Of a stretch of 64,000 nucleotides of DNA, positions 7,587-15,082 are shown piece after piece. Source of the stretch: Micromonospora andamanensis (GTDB lineage: Bacteria; Actinomycetota; Actinomycetes; Mycobacteriales; Micromonosporaceae); contig NZ_BOOZ01000004.1 in NCBI RefSeq assembly GCF_016863495.1, positions 248,001-312,000 of the forward strand, written 5' to 3'. Each line of letters starts with the position of its first letter. The first letter of the stretch is position 1. A program made the translations under genes and the position numbers. The notes under the pieces are model-generated. The model had not been told where the DNA came from, searched no databases, and saw only the letters and a program-made list of their open reading frames with translations.

Positions 7587-8702
7587 GTGGGGTTCGAGGA
7601 GTTGTATCCGCCGGGGCGGCTGGCCGCCGCGCAGCGTGCCGTAGCCGTCGCCGGACTGGACGCGCTGCTGCTCAGCCCCGGCTCCGACCTGCGGTATCTG
7701 ACCGGTTACGACGCGCACGCGGGTGAACGGCTGACCCTGCTGGTGCTGCCGGCAGAGGGCGAGCCGACGCTTGTCGTGCCGACCCTGGAACGGCCGGCGG
7801 CCGAGGCGTCGCCCGCGCCGGCCACCGGGGTACGCATCGTCGACCACGCCGACGGATCAGACCCGTACCCGCTGGTGATCGCCGCCCTCGGCGGCCCGGT
7901 GGGCGCGGTGGGGCTGGCCGACCGGATGTGGGCGGAGCAGGTGCTGGCGCTGCGGGCGGCGCTGCCCGACGCCCGGCAGCGGCTCGCCTCGGCGGTCCTG
8001 CGGGAGCTGCGCGTGCACAAGTCGGCCGCGGAGATCGAGGCGCTGGCCGAGGCCGGCGCGGCGATCGACGCGGTGCACGCCCGGATGGGGGAGTGGCTGC
8101 GGCCGGGGCGGACCGAGGCGGAGGTGGCCGCCAACATCGCCGCCGCGATCAGGGCGGCCGGCCATGTCACTGTCGACTTCGTCATCGTGGCCGCCGGTCC
8201 GAACGGCGCCAGCCCGCACCACGGCACCTCCGACCGGCCGATCGGCGTGGGTGAGCCGGTCGTGGTGGACATCGGCGGCACCATGCCCTCGGGCTACCGC
8301 TCCGACTGCACCCGTACCTATCTGGCCGGTGGCACCGCTCCTGCGGAGTTCCTCGACTACTACACGGTGCTGCACGAGGCACAGCGCGCCGCCGTGGCGG
8401 CGGTACGCCCCGGGGTGAGCGCCGAGGCCGTCGACGCCGCCGCCCGCGCGCCCATCACCGCAGCCGGCTACAGCGACGCGTTCCTGCACCGCACCGGCCA
8501 CGGCATCGGTCTGGACGGCCACGAGGAGCCGTACGTGGTGGCCGGCAACGACCGGCTGCTGGCGGAGGGGATGGCCTTCTCCGTCGAACCGGGCATCTAC
8601 CTGGCCGGGCGGCACGGCGCTCGGATCGAGGACATCGTCGTCTGCACGACGGACGGCGTACGACGGCTCAACACCACCCCCACGGAGCTCATCGCGCTAT
8701 GA
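7587..8702 (+). CDS. M24 family Xaa-Pro aminopeptidase-like protein
   Basis: The 371-residue protein has a creatinase-like N-terminal domain (about 1-130) and a pita-bread M24 domain. The dinuclear-metal ligands are visible: the aspartates in VVVDIGGTMPSGYRSDCTRTY, the histidine in HRTGHGIGLDGHE, and glutamates in FSVEPGIY and ARIEDIV. It is therefore expected to be an active metallopeptidase that removes N-terminal residues before proline. The GTG start fits a leaderless promoter. The stop overlaps the next gene's ATG (ATGA), coupling it to the acyl-CoA dehydrogenase. The pairing gives no obvious pathway. Confidence 0.92.
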   Translation: MGFEELYPPGRLAAAQRAVAVAGLDALLLSPGSDLRYLTGYDAHAGERLTLLVLPAEGEPTLVVPTLERPAAEASPAPATGVRIVDHADGSDPYPLVIAALGGPVGAVGLADRMWAEQVLALRAALPDARQRLASAVLRELRVHKSAAEIEALAEAGAAIDAVHARMGEWLRPGRTEAEVAANIAAAIRAAGHVTVDFVIVAAGPNGASPHHGTSDRPIGVGEPVVVDIGGTMPSGYRSDCTRTYLAGGTAPAEFLDYYTVLHEAQRAAVAAVRPGVSAEAVDAAARAPITAAGYSDAFLHRTGHGIGLDGHEEPYVVAGNDRLLAEGMAFSVEPGIYLAGRHGARIEDIVVCTTDGVRRLNTTPTELIAL

Positions 8703-9841
8703 CTGTCGATCGGATCCTGCCCACCGACGAGGCTCGCGACCTGCTGGAGTTGACCACCGAGCTGGCCGACCGGGAACTCGCGCCGAAGGTCGTCGAGTAC
8801 GAGCAGCGGGCCGAGTTTCCCCGGGAGGTGCTGCGCACGCTTGGCCTGGCGGGGCTGCTCGGCCTGCCGTACCCGGAGGAGTACGGCGGTGCCGCCCAGC
8901 CGTACGAGGTCTATCTGCAGGTGCTGGAGATCCTGGCCGGCCGCTGGCTCGCGGTCGCCGAGGCGGTGAGCGTGCACACCCTGTCCTGCCACCCGGTCGC
9001 CACCTTCGGCAGCGAGGAACAGCGCAAGCTGCTGCCCGACATGATCGGCGGCGAGCTGCTCGGGGCGTACTGCCTGTCGGAGCCGCAGGGCGGCTCGGAC
9101 GCCGCGTCGCTGACCACCAGGGCGGTGCGCGACGGTGACGACTACGTCGTCACCGGCACCAAGGCGTGGATCACCCACGCGCGGGTGGCCGACTTCTACA
9201 ACATCTTCTGCCGTACCGGCGAGCCCGGCCCGAAGGGCATCTCCTGCCTGCTCGCCGACCGCGCCACGCCGGGCATCCACCCGCAGGCCGCCGAGCGCAC
9301 CATGGGGTTGCGTTCGTCCCCGGTGGCGCAGCTCGTCTTCGACGAGGCCCGGGTGCCGGCCGACCGGCTGATCGGCGGCGAGGGGGCCGGTTTCACAATC
9401 GCCATGTCGGCGCTGGACTCCGGCCGGTTGGGGATCGCGGCCTGTGCGGTAGGGCTGGCTCAGGCGGCGCTTGACTACGCGGTGGACTACGCCCGACAAC
9501 GCGAGCAGTTCGGTAGGTCGATCATCGACTTCCAGGGGCTCGGGTTCACCCTGGCGGACCTGGCCACCCAGATCGCCGCCGCCCGGGCGTTGACCCTGGC
9601 GGCGGCCCGGCTACGCGACGCCGGGCGGCCGTACTCGATCGAGGCGGCAAAGGCGAAGTTGTTCGCCACGGACGTGGCGATGCGGGTGACAATCGACGCG
9701 GTGCAGGTGCTCGGCGGTGCGGGCTACGTTGCCGATCATCCGGTCGAGCGGTACCTGCGGGAGGCGAAGGTGCTGCAGATCGTGGAGGGCACCAACCAGA
9801 TCCAGCGGCTGGTGATCTCCCGAGCCCTGGCCAAGGGCTGA
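8699..9841 (+). CDS. acyl-CoA dehydrogenase
   Basis: The 380-residue flavoprotein has the three-domain acyl-CoA dehydrogenase architecture. It shows the FAD/substrate motif AYCLSEPQGGSDAASL, the TGTKAWITHA strand, and the C-terminal VQVLGGAGYVADHPVERYLREAKVLQIVEGTNQIQRLVISR. The glutamate in IVEGTNQ is the usual catalytic base position. It introduces a trans-2,3 double bond into acyl-CoA during fatty- or amino-acid oxidation. It overlaps the M24 peptidase gene by four bases, and a strong hairpin follows it, so the two form one transcription unit. Confidence 0.94.
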   Translation: MTVDRILPTDEARDLLELTTELADRELAPKVVEYEQRAEFPREVLRTLGLAGLLGLPYPEEYGGAAQPYEVYLQVLEILAGRWLAVAEAVSVHTLSCHPVATFGSEEQRKLLPDMIGGELLGAYCLSEPQGGSDAASLTTRAVRDGDDYVVTGTKAWITHARVADFYNIFCRTGEPGPKGISCLLADRATPGIHPQAAERTMGLRSSPVAQLVFDEARVPADRLIGGEGAGFTIAMSALDSGRLGIAACAVGLAQAALDYAVDYARQREQFGRSIIDFQGLGFTLADLATQIAAARALTLAAARLRDAGRPYSIEAAKAKLFATDVAMRVTIDAVQVLGGAGYVADHPVERYLREAKVLQIVEGTNQIQRLVISRALAKG

Positions 9842-9857
9842 CTGAACACGATCGTCG

Positions 9858-9888
9858 GCCCGCCGTACGCGACGGCGGGCGGGTTTGT
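9858..9888 (+). terminator. rho-independent-type terminator
   Basis: A perfect 9-bp stem, gcccgccgt with acggcgggc (9858-9866 and 9872-9880), is followed by gggtttgtc. It closes the M24/acyl-CoA dehydrogenase operon. Confidence 0.75.
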
Positions 9889-9914
9889 CAGTCGCGTCGA
9901 CCGGTCGTACCCGG

Positions 9915-9927
9915 TAGGTTGCACGCC
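9915..9927 (+). promoter_or_regulatory. -10 element for a leaderless transcript
   Basis: TAGGTT (9915-9920) lies seven bases before the GTG at 9928. This supports 9928 rather than the in-frame TTG at 9919 as the start of the Lrp-type gene. Confidence 0.55.
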
Positions 9928-10395
9928 GTGGAGGAGATCGACCGCGCCATCGTGGTGGCGCTGACCGCGGACGGCCGGCTGTCGTACACGGATCTGGCGG
10001 AGAAGGTCGGCCTGTCGGTCTCGGCGGTGCATCAGCGGGTGCGTCGGCTGGAGCAGCGCGGGGTGATCAAGGGCTACGGCGCGCGGGTCTCCTTCGAGGC
10101 ACTGGACCTGCCCTTGACGGCGTTCGTGGCGATCCGGCCGTTCGATCCGTCGCAGCCGGACGACGCGCCGGAACGGCTGGCGCACCTGCCGGAGATCGAC
10201 TCGTGCTACTCGGTGGCGGGGGAGGACTTCTACCTGCTGCTGGTGCGGGTGGCCGGTCCGGTCGACCTGGAACGGGTGCTCCAGGAGATCAGGACGGCGG
10301 CGAACGTCACCACCCGGACGACTGTCGTGCTGTCCACCCCGTACGAGCACCGGCCACCGAAGGTGGGGCGGGACCCGACGAGTCCGCCCCGCTGA
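9928..10395 (+). CDS. Lrp/AsnC family transcriptional regulator
   Basis: The 155-residue protein has the classic two-part structure. An N-terminal HTH (EEIDRAIVVALTADGRLSYTDLAEKVGLSVSAVHQRVRRLEQRGVIKGY) is followed by a RAM ligand-binding ferredoxin-like domain (about residues 65-140). Such proteins bind amino acids and control amino-acid metabolism genes globally or locally. The start was chosen from the -10 spacing. Its target is not shown by its neighbours. The dyad before the lysine-catabolic cluster some 5 kb away resembles an Lrp box, so that cluster is one candidate. Confidence 0.92.
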   Translation: MEEIDRAIVVALTADGRLSYTDLAEKVGLSVSAVHQRVRRLEQRGVIKGYGARVSFEALDLPLTAFVAIRPFDPSQPDDAPERLAHLPEIDSCYSVAGEDFYLLLVRVAGPVDLERVLQEIRTAANVTTRTTVVLSTPYEHRPPKVGRDPTSPPR

Positions 10396-10444
10396 CCGGT
10401 CTCTGCGCCGGCCACCTGGCGGCCCGCGCCGGGCGCCCGGATGG

Positions 10445-11065
10445 TCAGTGGCGGGCCGTCGCTTCCGGCCCGTTCTGGTCGGGCGCGGGCGTTGCCGGAG
10501 GCGGTTGGTTCCAGCGGAGGATCACCCGCCGGCCGTGTTCGTGACCGAGCAGGCTCAGGGTGGCGGTGTCCAGGCGGAGCAGCCCACCCGCTGACGGGGG
10601 CAGGCCGATCCACCGGGCGCCGAGCACCCGGAGCGCGTGCGCGTGTCCGACGAGCGCGACGGGTCCTCGGTCAAGCAGGGGATGCAGTTTGGCGAGCACG
10701 CGGTCGAGGCGCTCACCGACCTCGCTCGGCGACTCGCCGCCCGGGCACCCGTCGGTCCAGACGCTCCATCCCGGGTGTTCGTCCTGGATCTGGGCGGTGG
10801 TACGCCCCTCGTAGTCGCCGTAGTGCCATTCGGCGAGGTCGTCGTCGGTGCCGGTGACGGCCAGTCCGGCCAGCTGCGCGGTGCGCAGCGCCCGGATCCG
10901 TGGGCTGGTCAGCACCGCGACGAACCGCCGTCCGGCGACCGCCGGACCGAGCGCGCGGGCCTGCCGTTCGCCGTCGGGGGTGAGCGGCAGATCGGTGTAC
11001 GAGGTGTGGCGGCGGCTGGCGCTCCACGTGGTCTCGCCGTGTCGGACGAGCAGGATCTCGCTCAT
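10445..11065 (-). CDS. histidine phosphatase (phosphoglycerate mutase-like) family protein
   Basis: The 206-residue protein opens with the catalytic LLVRHGETTW motif, holding the phosphohistidine within the first ten residues. It has the matching EWHYGDYEGRTT and the second-histidine motif VALVGHAHALRVL near residue 140. Broad-specificity phosphatases of this group hydrolyse phosphorylated sugars or cofactor precursors. The ATG overlaps the stop of a 24-codon micro-ORF (ATGA), which may couple its translation. The gene converges on the Lrp-type gene. Confidence 0.92.
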   Translation of the reverse strand: MSEILLVRHGETTWSASRRHTSYTDLPLTPDGERQARALGPAVAGRRFVAVLTSPRIRALRTAQLAGLAVTGTDDDLAEWHYGDYEGRTTAQIQDEHPGWSVWTDGCPGGESPSEVGERLDRVLAKLHPLLDRGPVALVGHAHALRVLGARWIGLPPSAGGLLRLDTATLSLLGHEHGRRVILRWNQPPPATPAPDQNGPEATARH

Positions 11066-11136
11066 GCCATCGTGCCCCGTCGCTGCCCGCCGCGCGGCGA
11101 CCGCACCGCGTCGGTCCGGAGGATTCGCTGGCCCAT
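11062..11136 (-). CDS. possible upstream micro-ORF coupled to the histidine phosphatase gene
   Basis: An ATG at 11136 opens a 24-residue frame rich in Arg and Gly. Its TGA (11064-11062) overlaps the ATG of the phosphatase gene. No good RBS precedes it. It could be a coupling leader or chance; I see no family. Confidence 0.25.
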   Translation of the reverse strand: MGQRILRTDAVRSPRGGQRRGTMA

Positions 11137-11241
11137 GCCCTTAGTCAACCAGGCTGGTGCGCCCGGTGCCGGGCGGCGACGGGATCCCCGGGGGCGGGCC
11201 GGTGGCGCCGTGCTCGATGGTGGCTGGCCCGACCGGTCGGG

Positions 11242-11247
11242 TACGGT
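11242..11247 (+). promoter_or_regulatory. -10 element before the ABC-F leader peptide
   Basis: TACGGT (11242-11247) ends seven bases before the ATG at 11255. This is the same spacing as the other leaderless promoters of this window, so the leader peptide may be translated from a leaderless transcript. No clear -35 is seen. Confidence 0.45.
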
Positions 11248-11254
11248 GATGGTC

Positions 11255-11299
11255 ATGCACTCCGGCACCGCCTCGAAGAAGCTGTGGACCCGCCGCTGA
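11255..11299 (+). CDS. candidate 14-residue leader peptide upstream of the ABC-F gene
   Basis: The short frame MHSGTASKKLWTRR ends with a TGA (11297-11299) that lies inside the first of several mutually exclusive hairpins upstream of the ABC-F gene. A second ATG six bases earlier would add Met-Val. Regulation of antibiotic-resistance ABC-F genes by ribosome stalling on such peptides is established for other bacteria. The assignment here rests on position and the hairpin layout. Confidence 0.5.
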   Translation: MHSGTASKKLWTRR

Positions 11300-11387
11300 C
11301 GGCGGCAGGGTTGACCGGCTTTCTCTGATCCAGCTCTGTTCCGCCGTCCTGGTGTTCCCGCCGGGCGGCGTGTCGCTGCTGCCCGGC
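11290..11387 (+). promoter_or_regulatory. candidate transcription/translation attenuator
   Basis: Segment 2 (gacggcgg, 11298-11305) can pair either with ccgcc at 11290-11294, across the leader stop codon, or perfectly with ccgccgtc at 11341-11348. The latter segment can alternatively pair with ggcgg at 11364-11368. A further 7-bp stem gccgggc/gcccggc (11360-11366 and 11381-11387) lies 25 bases before the ABC-F start. A ribosome stalled on the leader would free segment 2 or 3 and change the fold. This is the layout of a classical attenuator. Confidence 0.45.
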
Positions 11388-11412
11388 TCCACGACGAGCC
11401 GAAGAGCGCAGA

Positions 11413-13089
11413 GTGAACAATCGCGAACTGATCACATCGCACGAGCCGACGGGCGGCCTGCCGGCCGGCGACCGGGCGCACGTACGGGCCGACGGCGTCC
11501 GGGTGGTACTGGGTGGCCGGGTGGTACTCGCCGAGGTCAGCGTGACCGTCTCGGCCCGGTCCCGGTTGGCCGTCGTCGGTGAGAACGGGCGAGGTAAGAC
11601 GACCCTGTTGCACGTGCTCGCCGGCGTGCTCACGCCGGACCAGGGCACGGTTGCGCGGGTCGGTACGGTCGGGTTGGCCCGGCAGGCGCTGCCGGCGCGG
11701 CACGGTGAGACGGTGGGCACCCTCGTCCTGACCGCGCTGGGGGAGTCCCGCCGGGCGGTGCGGGCGATCGACGACGCGGCGACGGCGTTGGCCGAGGGAC
11801 GGCCCGGTGCGGACGGCGCGTACGCCGCCGCGCTCGACGCGGCGACCCGCCTGGACGCCTGGGACGCGGAACGTCGCGTCGATGTGGCGTTGGCCGGGCT
11901 CGACGCCTGCACCGACCGGAGCCGCCCGTTGACGACGTTGTCGGTCGGTCAGCGCTACCGGGTTCGGTTGGCCTGCCTGCTGGGGGCCCGCCACGACCTG
12001 CTGATGCTGGACGAGCCGACAAATCATCTCGACGCCGCTGGCCTGGCGTTTCTCACCGCACGGCTGCGTCAGCATCCCGGTGGGGTGGTGCTGGTGAGCC
12101 ACGACCGTGCCCTGCTGGGTGACGTGGCGGTGGATTTCCTGGACCTCGACCCGAGTGTGGACGACCGACCACGGATCTTCGCGGGCGGCTACCCGGGGTG
12201 GCAGGAGGGCCGCCGGCGTGAGCGTGCGCGCTGGGTCCGTGATTTCGAGGCCCAGCAGGCCGAGCACCAGCGATTGGCCGACGCGGTGAGCGAGGCGCGG
12301 CAGCGGCTCAGCACCGGCTGGCGTCCGGAGAAGGGGCACGGCAAGCACCAGCGCCAGTCCCGGGCCCCCGGTGTGGTGCAGGCGTTCCGTCGCCGTCAGG
12401 AGGAACTCGATGCCCACCGGCTGACGGTGCCCGAGCCGCCGCTGCGCCTACGCTGGCCCGACCTTGATACCCGGCCCGGGACACCCGTGCTGCGCTGCCA
12501 CGGCGTCACCGTCACCGGACGTCTGCGCCAACCGGTCACCCTGGCTGTTGACGGCGGGGACCGGCTGCTGGTGACCGGACCCAACGGGGCGGGTAAGTCG
12601 ACGGTGCTCCGGGTTCTGGCGCGGGACCTCGAACCGACGACCGGTGATATTCGGCATGTCGGGCGGGCCCGGGTCGCCTATCTGGGGCAGGAGGTTCCGG
12701 TCTGGCCACCGGACGTGCTCGCCCGCGATCTCTACGAGCAGCACGTCGGCCGACTCGGATCCGGGGGAGATCTCGAATCCGGTGCCCGGTTGCCCCTGGC
12801 CGCGACCGACCTGCTCGACCGGGAGGCGCTGCGTACTCCGGTGGGGCGGATGTCCCAGGGGCAGCAGCGCCGGCTGGACCTTGCGTTGCGGCTCGCCGAG
12901 CAGCCCGATCTGTTGATCCTCGACGAGCCCACGAATCACCTGTCGATGTCCCTGGTGGACGACCTGACGGCCGCCCTGCTGGAAACCCGGGCTGCGGTCG
13001 TCGTGGCCACCCACGACCGACAACTGCTTGTCGACCTGGCGGCCTGGCCGACCCTGTTCCTTCCGGGAGGTGAGGAGGCACTTCCATGA
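11413..13089 (+). CDS. ABC-F family ATPase (probable ribosome-protection protein)
   Basis: The 558-residue cytosolic protein has two ABC domains and no membrane segment. The first has Walker [10 protein letters not shown] (residues 56-64), signature LSVGQ and Walker [12 protein letters not shown]. The second has Walker [10 protein letters not shown] (389-397), signature MSQGQ and [12 protein letters not shown] charged linker (about 270-340) lies between them. ABC-F proteins act on the ribosome E/P site; drug-resistance members displace macrolides, lincosamides, streptogramins or pleuromutilins. The possible leader-peptide attenuator upstream argues for an antibiotic-inducible resistance role rather than housekeeping. 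The drug cannot be read from the sequence. Confidence 0.9.
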   Translation: MNNRELITSHEPTGGLPAGDRAHVRADGVRVVLGGRVVLAEVSVTVSARSRLAVVGENGRGKTTLLHVLAGVLTPDQGTVARVGTVGLARQALPARHGETVGTLVLTALGESRRAVRAIDDAATALAEGRPGADGAYAAALDAATRLDAWDAERRVDVALAGLDACTDRSRPLTTLSVGQRYRVRLACLLGARHDLLMLDEPTNHLDAAGLAFLTARLRQHPGGVVLVSHDRALLGDVAVDFLDLDPSVDDRPRIFAGGYPGWQEGRRRERARWVRDFEAQQAEHQRLADAVSEARQRLSTGWRPEKGHGKHQRQSRAPGVVQAFRRRQEELDAHRLTVPEPPLRLRWPDLDTRPGTPVLRCHGVTVTGRLRQPVTLAVDGGDRLLVTGPNGAGKSTVLRVLARDLEPTTGDIRHVGRARVAYLGQEVPVWPPDVLARDLYEQHVGRLGSGGDLESGARLPLAATDLLDREALRTPVGRMSQGQQRRLDLALRLAEQPDLLILDEPTNHLSMSLVDDLTAALLETRAAVVVATHDRQLLVDLAAWPTLFLPGGEEALP

Positions 13090-13198
13090 TCGACCGCACT
13101 CCAGCCATACCCCTAGTGTCCTAGGACGCCTTAGCCGATGTGCGCCCCACCACCAGCTAAGCAGCCGTTTCAGCCCACAACACAGGGGGACACAAGAC

Positions 13199-13223
13199 AG
13201 CGCGGAGCGATCCGCTCCGCGCT
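13199..13223. repeat. perfect 11-bp inverted repeat
   Basis: agcgcggagcg and cgctccgcgct flank a 3-base loop, 27 bases before the CsbD start. It may terminate ABC-F transcription or act as an operator or 5'-UTR element for csbD. Confidence 0.55.
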
Positions 13224-13249
13224 ACCGCCGAACAGGCAGGGGAGGCGAC

Positions 13250-13444
13250 ATGAGCTTCACCGACAAGGCGAAGAACAAGGTCGAGGAACTGAGCGGCGCC
13301 GCCAGGGAGCGCATCGGCGACATGACCGACAACGAGCGCATGCGGGCCGAGGGCGCCAGCCAGCAGAGCGACGCCCGCACTCGTCAGGCCGGTGAGAACG
13401 TCAAGGAGGCCGGGCGCAACGCGAAGGACGCCTTCACGAAGTGA
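13250..13444 (+). CDS. CsbD-like stress protein
   Basis: The 64-residue, highly charged, Cys-free protein fits the CsbD family of general-stress proteins. The pattern MSFTDKAKNKVEELSGAARERIGDMTDNERMRAEG contains the family's K-x-K-x-x-E-E-x-x-G core. A strong RBS GGGGAGG precedes the ATG. Such proteins accumulate under sigma-B-type stress; their molecular role is unknown. The gene is monocistronic between an upstream inverted repeat and a strong terminator. Confidence 0.88.
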   Translation: MSFTDKAKNKVEELSGAARERIGDMTDNERMRAEGASQQSDARTRQAGENVKEAGRNAKDAFTK

Positions 13445-13457
13445 CAGCCCAGCACGG

Positions 13458-13491
13458 AAGCGGGCCGCCGGAATGATCCGGCGGCCCGCTT
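13458..13491. terminator. strong bidirectional terminator hairpin
   Basis: The arms aagcgggccgccgg and ccggcggcccgctt form a perfect 14-bp stem with a 6-base loop. It lies between csbD and the convergent kamA. Confidence 0.85.
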
Positions 13492-13534
13492 CGCGGCGCG
13501 TGCCACCTGTCGGCGCAGGGGCGTCCGGGCCGGC

Positions 13535-14941
13535 TCAGTCGTCGCGGTGGGCGTGCCACCACTGCTGGCCGGCCTCAGGGAGGGTGTCGATCGGGTCGTA
13601 GTAGGCGTAGCGCTTGCTGAGCGCCTCCAGGTCGGCGGATTCGATTGAGGTGCGGTAGTTCTTCGTCCAGTAGGAGATGCCGCGCTCGCGGTCGTACTCG
13701 GTGACCATGTGCACCCAGCGCTTCCCGACGAACGGCACGTCGCAGACGATCCGGGGGGTGGCGTATCCGGGCAGGTAGCCCATGATGTCGTGCTGGAGCT
13801 GTTGGGCGTGCCAGACCGGGACCCGCCAGTGCTCGGCGTTGGGGATCATGTCGCACATGTAGAAGTAGTAGGGCAGGATCCCCGCCTCGCCCTGGAGCGC
13901 GAAGCAGAGGTCGAGCAGGTCGGTGCTTGTGGCGTTGACCCCGCGCATCAGTACGCCCTGGTTGCGTACGTCGCGGACGCCGATGTCGAGGGCGGTCTGG
14001 GCGGCCCTGGCGACCAGCGGGGTGAGCGACTGGGCGTGGTTGACGTGGGTGTGGATGGCGAGGTTGACGCCGCGGCGGGCGGCGGTGCGGGCGACGCGTT
14101 CCAGCCCCTCGACGACGTCGGGTTGCAGCCAGTGCTGGGGGAGGCCCATGAGGGCCTTGGTGGCGAGCCGGATGTCCCGGATCGTTTCGATCTCCAGCAG
14201 GCGCATCAGGTAGGACTCAAGGTTGCGCCAGGGCACGTTCGCCACGTCGCCGCCGGAGACGACGACGTCGCGCACTCCGGGGTGGGCCTTGAGGTAGCTG
14301 ATGTGGGCGTCGTAGCGGTCGACGGGCTTGAGGGTGAGCTTGAGCTTGTCCACCGTGGGGGTGGAGTTGCCGACCAGGTCCATGCGGGTGCAGTGCCCGC
14401 AGTACTGCGGGCAGGTGGAGAGCAGTTCGGCGAGGACCTTGGTGGGGTAGCGGTGGGTGAGGCCCTCGGCGACCCACATGTCGTGTTCGTGCAGCGAGTC
14501 GCGGGTGGCGTAGGGGTGTGACGGCCAGTCGGTGCGGCGGTCGGAGGCCACCGGGATCATGTAGCGCCGGATGGGGTCGGCGAGCAGTGCGTCGGTGGTC
14601 GGTGGCGCGTACGGCGCCATGGTGTTGAGCATCTGCGGGGTCACCAGCATGGACATGGTGGCCAGGGCGCGCTGGTCGGCTTCGAGGTCGGCGTAGAAGG
14701 TGTCATCGACGGTGTCACCGAGCACGGTGCGCAGTTGCTTGATGTTCTTGACGCAGTTGACGCGTTGCCACTGGGCGCTCTCCCACTGGTCGCGGGTGAC
14801 CGTGCGCCAGCCGGGGAAGCGGGTCCAGTCGGGTTCGACGAGGGGGCTGCGGCGGTACTCGTAGGGCTGGCCGCCGAGGGCGGTGGTGGGGGCCGGTGGT
14901 GCTGCCGGGATGGTCTGCACCGGCGGTCGGGTCTGGGTCAC
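13535..14941 (-). CDS. kamA: KamA family radical SAM L-lysine 2,3-aminomutase
   Basis: The 468-residue enzyme carries the radical-SAM cysteines CPQYCGHC (C177, C181, C184, spacing CxxxCxxC) that hold the [4Fe-4S]/SAM cluster. The expected reaction moves the alpha-amino group of lysine to C3 with PLP, giving beta-lysine. The PLP lysine is probably K407 in CDVPFVGK. The usual Gly-rich PGGGGK loop is not conserved there, so the enzyme belongs to a divergent branch. A strong RBS GAGGAGGGG precedes the GTG. It faces the operon encoding the next steps (kdd, kamDE, kal-like) across a 141-base region with a large dyad, which strongly supports a lysine substrate. Confidence 0.88.
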   Translation of the reverse strand: MTQTRPPVQTIPAAPPAPTTALGGQPYEYRRSPLVEPDWTRFPGWRTVTRDQWESAQWQRVNCVKNIKQLRTVLGDTVDDTFYADLEADQRALATMSMLVTPQMLNTMAPYAPPTTDALLADPIRRYMIPVASDRRTDWPSHPYATRDSLHEHDMWVAEGLTHRYPTKVLAELLSTCPQYCGHCTRMDLVGNSTPTVDKLKLTLKPVDRYDAHISYLKAHPGVRDVVVSGGDVANVPWRNLESYLMRLLEIETIRDIRLATKALMGLPQHWLQPDVVEGLERVARTAARRGVNLAIHTHVNHAQSLTPLVARAAQTALDIGVRDVRNQGVLMRGVNATSTDLLDLCFALQGEAGILPYYFYMCDMIPNAEHWRVPVWHAQQLQHDIMGYLPGYATPRIVCDVPFVGKRWVHMVTEYDRERGISYWTKNYRTSIESADLEALSKRYAYYDPIDTLPEAGQQWWHAHRDD

Positions 14942-14988
14942 GGCCCCTCCTCTGGTCTGCCTGGGTGATCAGCGACCCGAAGGCTACT

Positions 14989-15030
14989 GGAAAAATTTCG
15001 GTAGAGAAATTATTCTGCCGTAAGTTTTCC
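14989..15030. promoter_or_regulatory. 42-bp nested dyad, putative operator of the divergent lysine cluster
   Basis: Inner arms cggtag/ctgccg (14999-15020) and outer arms ggaaaa/ttttcc (14989-15030) share exactly the same centre, in an AT-rich island between kamA and kdd. The middle (agaaattattctg) is close to the Lrp consensus YAGHAWATTWTDCTR with one extra base. It overlaps the space where both promoters must lie. Confidence 0.6.
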
Positions 15031-15082
15031 CGCCGTGCGAGTCCAAGGCGGGGCTTCAGGCGGTCGGACAGGGGAGGTCGGC

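Noticed and set aside
10396..10444. Terminator between the Lrp-type and histidine phosphatase genes
   Set aside because: Only scattered short complementary blocks (ctgacc/ggtcag, gcgccgg) are present, with no continuous stem that I would call.
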